37,990 nucleotides of DNA from Bacteroidaceae bacterium (lineage in GTDB: Bacteria > Bacteroidota > Bacteroidia > Bacteroidales > Bacteroidaceae), in assembly GCA_024680695.1 (NCBI GenBank), contig JAILBW010000128.1, positions 1 to 37,990 on the forward strand, in the 5' to 3' direction. How positions within the stretch are numbered: the stretch's first letter is position 1; each line of letters begins with the position of its first letter. This document shows positions 35,249 through 37,990 of the stretch, in pieces. The notes below the pieces were generated by a model. That model did no database searches and was not told the DNA's origin. It saw nothing but the letters and a program-made list of their open reading frames with translations. The position numbers and the translations under genes are program-made.

Positions 35249-35776
35249 ATGACGCGCGAAGATTTCATCACCCATGTTGAGCGCGAGCAGGAGGCACTCC
35301 GAGGCTTCTTGCTTGCCCTGTGTTGCGGCAACAAGGACGATGCCGACGACTTGGCGCAGGATACGCTGGTGAAGGCCTACCTATCCTCGGCCGGCTATCA
35401 GGACAAAGGCCGTTTCCGTGCCTGGCTCTTCACGATAGCCCACAACACATTCCTCAACCACAGGGCCAGCTGCCGCACGATGGCGAACATCGAAGAGGCG
35501 CAAACGCTCGCCAGCAGCACCTCGGCCGACGCCTCCTTCGCCCACCAGAGCCTCTACCTCGCCCTGCGCACCCTCCCACCAAAGGAGCGCTCTGCCATCA
35601 CCCTCTTCTACCTGAGCGGCTACAGCATCAAGGAAATCGCAGCGATTACAGCGACTTCGGAGGATGCCATCAAGAAACAGCTCTCCCGAGGACGCGAGAA
35701 ACTGAAGAAGGAACTGCAAATCGACGATCACTCTCCCAGCCTTTCCCAAGGGGGAGGAGCCAGGGGGACTGGATAA
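35249..35776 (+). CDS. ECF-type RNA polymerase sigma factor
   Basis: A 175-aa sigma-70-family protein with only regions 2 and 4. Region 2 (about 10-75) includes DDADDLAQDTLVKAYLS and FRAWLFTIAHNTFLNHRA, the -10 recognition and core-binding part. Region 4 (about 105-160) includes LRTLPPKERSAITLFYLSGYSIKEIAAI and EDAIKKQLSRGREKLKK, the -35-binding helix-turn-helix. The last 15 residues (SPSLSQGGGARGTG) are encoded by a GC-rich hairpin-forming segment at 35740-35757 and look like a frame that read through a small repeat. A small membrane protein follows and may be its anti-sigma. The target promoters are unknown. Confidence 0.93.
   Translation: MTREDFITHVEREQEALRGFLLALCCGNKDDADDLAQDTLVKAYLSSAGYQDKGRFRAWLFTIAHNTFLNHRASCRTMANIEEAQTLASSTSADASFAHQSLYLALRTLPPKERSAITLFYLSGYSIKEIAAITATSEDAIKKQLSRGREKLKKELQIDDHSPSLSQGGGARGTG
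35740..35757. repeat. GC-rich hairpin at the 3' end of the sigma gene
   Basis: CCTTTCCC-AA-GGGGGAGG pairs along its length if two or three G-U pairs are allowed. Similar CCTCCC/GGGAGG-type elements are scattered between genes in many Bacteroidales genomes. Here it supplies the last codons of the sigma gene. Confidence 0.45.
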
Positions 35777-35888
35777 CTAAAGGTGAGGTCGCAAAAAGCG
35801 TCGAAGCAACCAAGGCTGAGCGCCGCTCCGAAATGAATAATTATTTAGGACACAGCTATATATTGAACATAGAATTTCTATCCGCCCT

Positions 35889-36293
35889 ATGGATTACGAT
35901 AACACATTAGAAGAGCTATTCCGAGCCCAGACGCCGCACTTCACGGACAGCGCCGAGTTCATGGCCCGCCTCACCAAACGTCTCGATGCCGTCGAGTATA
36001 TCCGCCAGCAGCAGGAGGCAACGCTCCGACGATACAAGATGGCGATTGTGGCGGCCTTTGTCGTGGGCATCATCAGCGGTGCCGCAAGCATCGCCTACAT
36101 ACTTTCCACGCCTGCCGACGCGCCCCTCCTCACTTTCCGAGTGCAGACGGGCATCCTGCTTTGGCTTTCCGCCCACTCGCGCCTCATCGTCGCCACCGCC
36201 CTCTCCCTGCTGACGACTCTCGGCATCATCAGCATCATCAGCAATATTCAGGACATCATGGGCATGCGCGCCAGCATGAGCCAAACGGCATAA
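35889..36293 (+). CDS. small membrane protein, possible anti-sigma
   Basis: A 134-aa protein with a soluble, charged N-terminus of about 48 residues (LEELFRAQTPHFTDSAEFMARLTKRLDAVEYI) and two membrane spans (about 50-72 and 86-118). The topology, a cytoplasmic N-terminus held at the membrane, and its place after an ECF sigma gene suggest that it sequesters the sigma factor. I see no zinc-binding anti-sigma motif (HxxxCxxC), so this role is inferred from context only. It begins 112 bases after the sigma gene. Confidence 0.7.
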   Translation: MDYDNTLEELFRAQTPHFTDSAEFMARLTKRLDAVEYIRQQQEATLRRYKMAIVAAFVVGIISGAASIAYILSTPADAPLLTFRVQTGILLWLSAHSRLIVATALSLLTTLGIISIISNIQDIMGMRASMSQTA

Positions 36294-36371
36294 GGGCCTC
36301 CGACAGCCGGAAAAACACTTTCATTATCATTTTTTTTTGTGCAAAAGCATGACTGTATAGCGCGAAATGTG

Positions 36372-36379
36372 TACTTTTG
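36372..36379 (+). promoter_or_regulatory. -7 box of the dipeptidase gene
   Basis: TACTTTTG fits TAnnTTTG and lies 84 bases before the start codon. A TTTG exists at 36336-36339, but its 32-nt spacing is too long, so the -33 element is missing or degenerate. Confidence 0.45.
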
Positions 36380-36463
36380 TAACGAGATACACAAAGGCGA
36401 GCAAGGTCGACCGCCCGCCGAATCTGATAATCAAAAGCACACACCAAAAACCCACACACAAGG

Positions 36464-37264
36464 ATGAACAAGACAAGACTTGGAGCGTTAATCGCCATCT
36501 CGCTTCTCGTAGGCGCCATCTGCGCCACAGCCATCATCATGCTTGGCAGGCGACAGAGTCAGACGATTGCAGCAGAACCAGTGACAGAAATAGCAAGTTT
36601 CGTGACGCTCACCGACGCGGTGCCCGACGCCATTCTGGAGATTCGCTACTACGGCACTTACAATTTCGTGGGCACCCGCATCGACGGCTACCAGCAACCC
36701 ACTGCCTTGCTGACTCGCGAGGCTGCCGATAGTCTTCGCGCCGTAAGCGACGAGGTAAAGGCGCTGGGTTATCGGCTGAAGATTTACGATGCCTATCGTC
36801 CGCAGCAGGGCGTGGACCACTTCGTGCGCTGGGCTGCCGACGTACCCGACACTCTGATGAAGCAGTACTTCTATCCCGACCTCGACAAGAGCGTACTCTT
36901 CGAGCAGGACTACATCATGGCCAAGAGCGGCCACACTCGCGGCTCCACCGTCGATCTCACCCTCTTCGACATGACGACGGAGAAGGAACTCGACATGGGC
37001 GGCACGTTCGACTGGTTCGGACCGGAGAGTCACCCCGATTTCTGCGGCAATCCCGAGACGGGCGAATATACGGGCGATAACAGCAAGAGCCCCACCGGGC
37101 GCTCCATCACCGCCGAGCAGTTCCGCCACCGCATGATTCTGCGCGAGGCGATGTTGCGCCACGGCTTCAAGCCCCTCGACAGCGAGTGGTGGCACTTCAC
37201 GCTGCGCAACGAACCGTTCCCCGACACTTACTTCAACTTCCCGGTCAAGCAGCTGGAGCGCTGA
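36464..37264 (+). CDS. VanX-type D-alanyl-D-alanine dipeptidase
   Basis: A 266-aa zinc dipeptidase of family M15D that splits D-Ala-D-Ala. An N-terminal membrane segment (residues about 7-27, no lipobox) places the enzyme in the periplasm, probably as an anchored or cleaved protein. The active site is complete: H157 and D164 in SGHTRGSTVDLTLF, E241 and H244 in SEWWHF, and the catalytic-site Arg R112 in YDAYRPQ. In enterococci VanX serves vancomycin resistance in the cytoplasm, but no vanH or vanA partner is present here. A periplasmic form in a Gram-negative cell fits wall-peptide turnover and reuse of D-Ala (compare DdpX). Confidence 0.92.
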   Translation: MNKTRLGALIAISLLVGAICATAIIMLGRRQSQTIAAEPVTEIASFVTLTDAVPDAILEIRYYGTYNFVGTRIDGYQQPTALLTREAADSLRAVSDEVKALGYRLKIYDAYRPQQGVDHFVRWAADVPDTLMKQYFYPDLDKSVLFEQDYIMAKSGHTRGSTVDLTLFDMTTEKELDMGGTFDWFGPESHPDFCGNPETGEYTGDNSKSPTGRSITAEQFRHRMILREAMLRHGFKPLDSEWWHFTLRNEPFPDTYFNFPVKQLER

Positions 37265-37270
37265 ACAGAC

Positions 37271-37312
37271 ACAGCAGGAGGGGGCGGACAAATGTCCGCC
37301 CCCTCCTGCTGT
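37271..37312. terminator. strong terminator shared by convergent genes
   Basis: 37271-37290 and 37293-37312 are perfect inverted copies, giving an 18-20 bp very GC-rich stem (core GGAGGGGGCGGA). It sits 6 bases after the dipeptidase stop and 8 bases before the beta-galactosidase stop on the other strand, so it can end transcription from both sides. Confidence 0.85.
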
Positions 37313-37320
37313 ATTTAACC

Positions 37321-37990
37321 CTACTTCACTGGCTTGACCATGTAACGGAATTTGTAGTTTTGGTAAGGCATGCGGTACTCCTTGCGCGGCCAAGCGCCCC
37401 AACTGTTGATGCCTCCCACGCCGAACTGACGTGCCTGCACCTGCAGGACGGTGAAGGGACGCGGAGTGAGGTCACCGCTGTGGTGCTGCGTGGCAGCCTT
37501 CTCGGGTCCGTCGTCGAGGTCGGAAGGCAGATAGTTGAGTGCGCTGCACTCCATCGGCGCATCCAGTGCCAAGAACGAGAGGCCCCGGCCCTGCTTGTCG
37601 GTCAGCGTCCAATAGCGCACATCGGTCTTGTTTCCGCTCTCCTGCGGACGCACGTAGGGCCAATACTGATCGGCCACCTTCTGGTGATAGACGGCAAGCG
37701 ACTGGCTGAAGTTGCGATCGATATAGTTCTCGATGGGGCCGCGGCCATAATAGGTTATCTCCGAAAGGCTTTCTGGCAACACCCACTGCTGGCCGAAGCG
37801 GAACATGTCGGGCATATCCTTGGCCTCCTTGTCGGCCTCGAGCTCCTGCTGCACAACCAAGAAGCCTCTGGCGTTGAGCGAATAAGAAATCTTCAGTACG
37901 GCCTTCACCTGCGGCATCTCGTACTCCACGTTGATGGACTGTACTTCTTTATTTACCGTCTGACAGTCAACCTTCTTCAGCTTCATCTCG
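37321..37990 (-). CDS. GH2 beta-galactosidase, C-terminal part (runs off the window)
   Basis: The last about 220 residues of a LacZ-type glycoside hydrolase family 2 protein. The frame is open to the window edge, so the catalytic domain lies outside. What is seen is the beta-galactosidase small-chain-like C-terminal domain: FGQQWVLPESLSEITYYGRGPIENYIDRN, YWPYVRPQESGNKTDVRYW, and the ending GGINSWGAWPRKEYRMPYQNYKFRYMVKP. These are standard for LacZ-like GH2 enzymes that remove terminal beta-galactose. It converges on the dipeptidase gene and has no link to the FAS1/Sus locus 9.6 kb away. Confidence 0.93.
   Translation of the reverse strand, partial: EMKLKKVDCQTVNKEVQSINVEYEMPQVKAVLKISYSLNARGFLVVQQELEADKEAKDMPDMFRFGQQWVLPESLSEITYYGRGPIENYIDRNFSQSLAVYHQKVADQYWPYVRPQESGNKTDVRYWTLTDKQGRGLSFLALDAPMECSALNYLPSDLDDGPEKAATQHHSGDLTPRPFTVLQVQARQFGVGGINSWGAWPRKEYRMPYQNYKFRYMVKPVK

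Overview
The window is a stretch of Bacteroidales chromosome, most likely Prevotella or a close relative. Three things point there. It carries tandem SusC/SusD pairs. Its promoters follow the Bacteroidota pattern (TTTG, about 20 nt, then TAnnTTTG). It has the Bacteroidota-type lpxC-fabZ fusion inside a purM/prfA/pyrF/lpx cluster. Genes use few Shine-Dalgarno sites and favour C-ending codons in the highly expressed genes. The genus is an inference.

Layout. (1) 1-1601: a leftward LuxR-type regulator with a receiver-like domain lacking an obvious phospho-acceptor. It is flanked by a gene-free left edge and by a repeat-rich leader that carries its promoter, a decayed second copy of that promoter, and the rightward purM promoter. 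(2) 1602-8582: a tightly packed rightward housekeeping run of purM, two tiny membrane proteins (one of 34 aa overlapping prfA), prfA, an 80-aa membrane protein, pyrF, lpxD, lpxC-fabZ and lpxA. It links nucleotide synthesis, translation termination and the first steps of lipid A synthesis. (3) 8771-10231: a pRiA4b ORF-3-like acidic protein and miaA. (4) 10232-11156: no gene, but a large in-register palindrome with a 50-bp stem and a 22-bp tandem repeat.

(5) 11157-27728: the main accessory locus, two consecutive FAS1 lipoprotein-SusC-SusD cassettes, all rightward, with no glycoside hydrolase, protease, sigma/anti-sigma pair or sensor beside them. This looks like a double outer-membrane uptake system in which large fasciclin-domain surface lipoproteins stand where SusE/F-type accessory proteins usually stand. 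Its substrate cannot be read from the sequence. A strong hairpin terminator closes it. (6) 27863-30898: a complete IS66-family element with 21-bp terminal inverted repeats and a perfect 8-bp target duplication.

(7) 30995-31670: a leftward tRNA operon (Val-Arg-Tyr-Gly-Asp) with a recognisable promoter and terminator, and a duplicated tRNA-Gly 3' fragment inside it. (8) 31671-32301: a gene-free stretch with a 44-bp tandem repeat. (9) 32302-37264: an M28 aminopeptidase, a CDF metal exporter, a DUF6249-type membrane protein with an ECF sigma factor and a small membrane protein that may be its anti-sigma, and a VanX-type D-Ala-D-Ala dipeptidase. (10) 37321-37990: the 3' end of a leftward GH2 beta-galactosidase that runs off the window, separated from the dipeptidase gene by a strong shared hairpin terminator.
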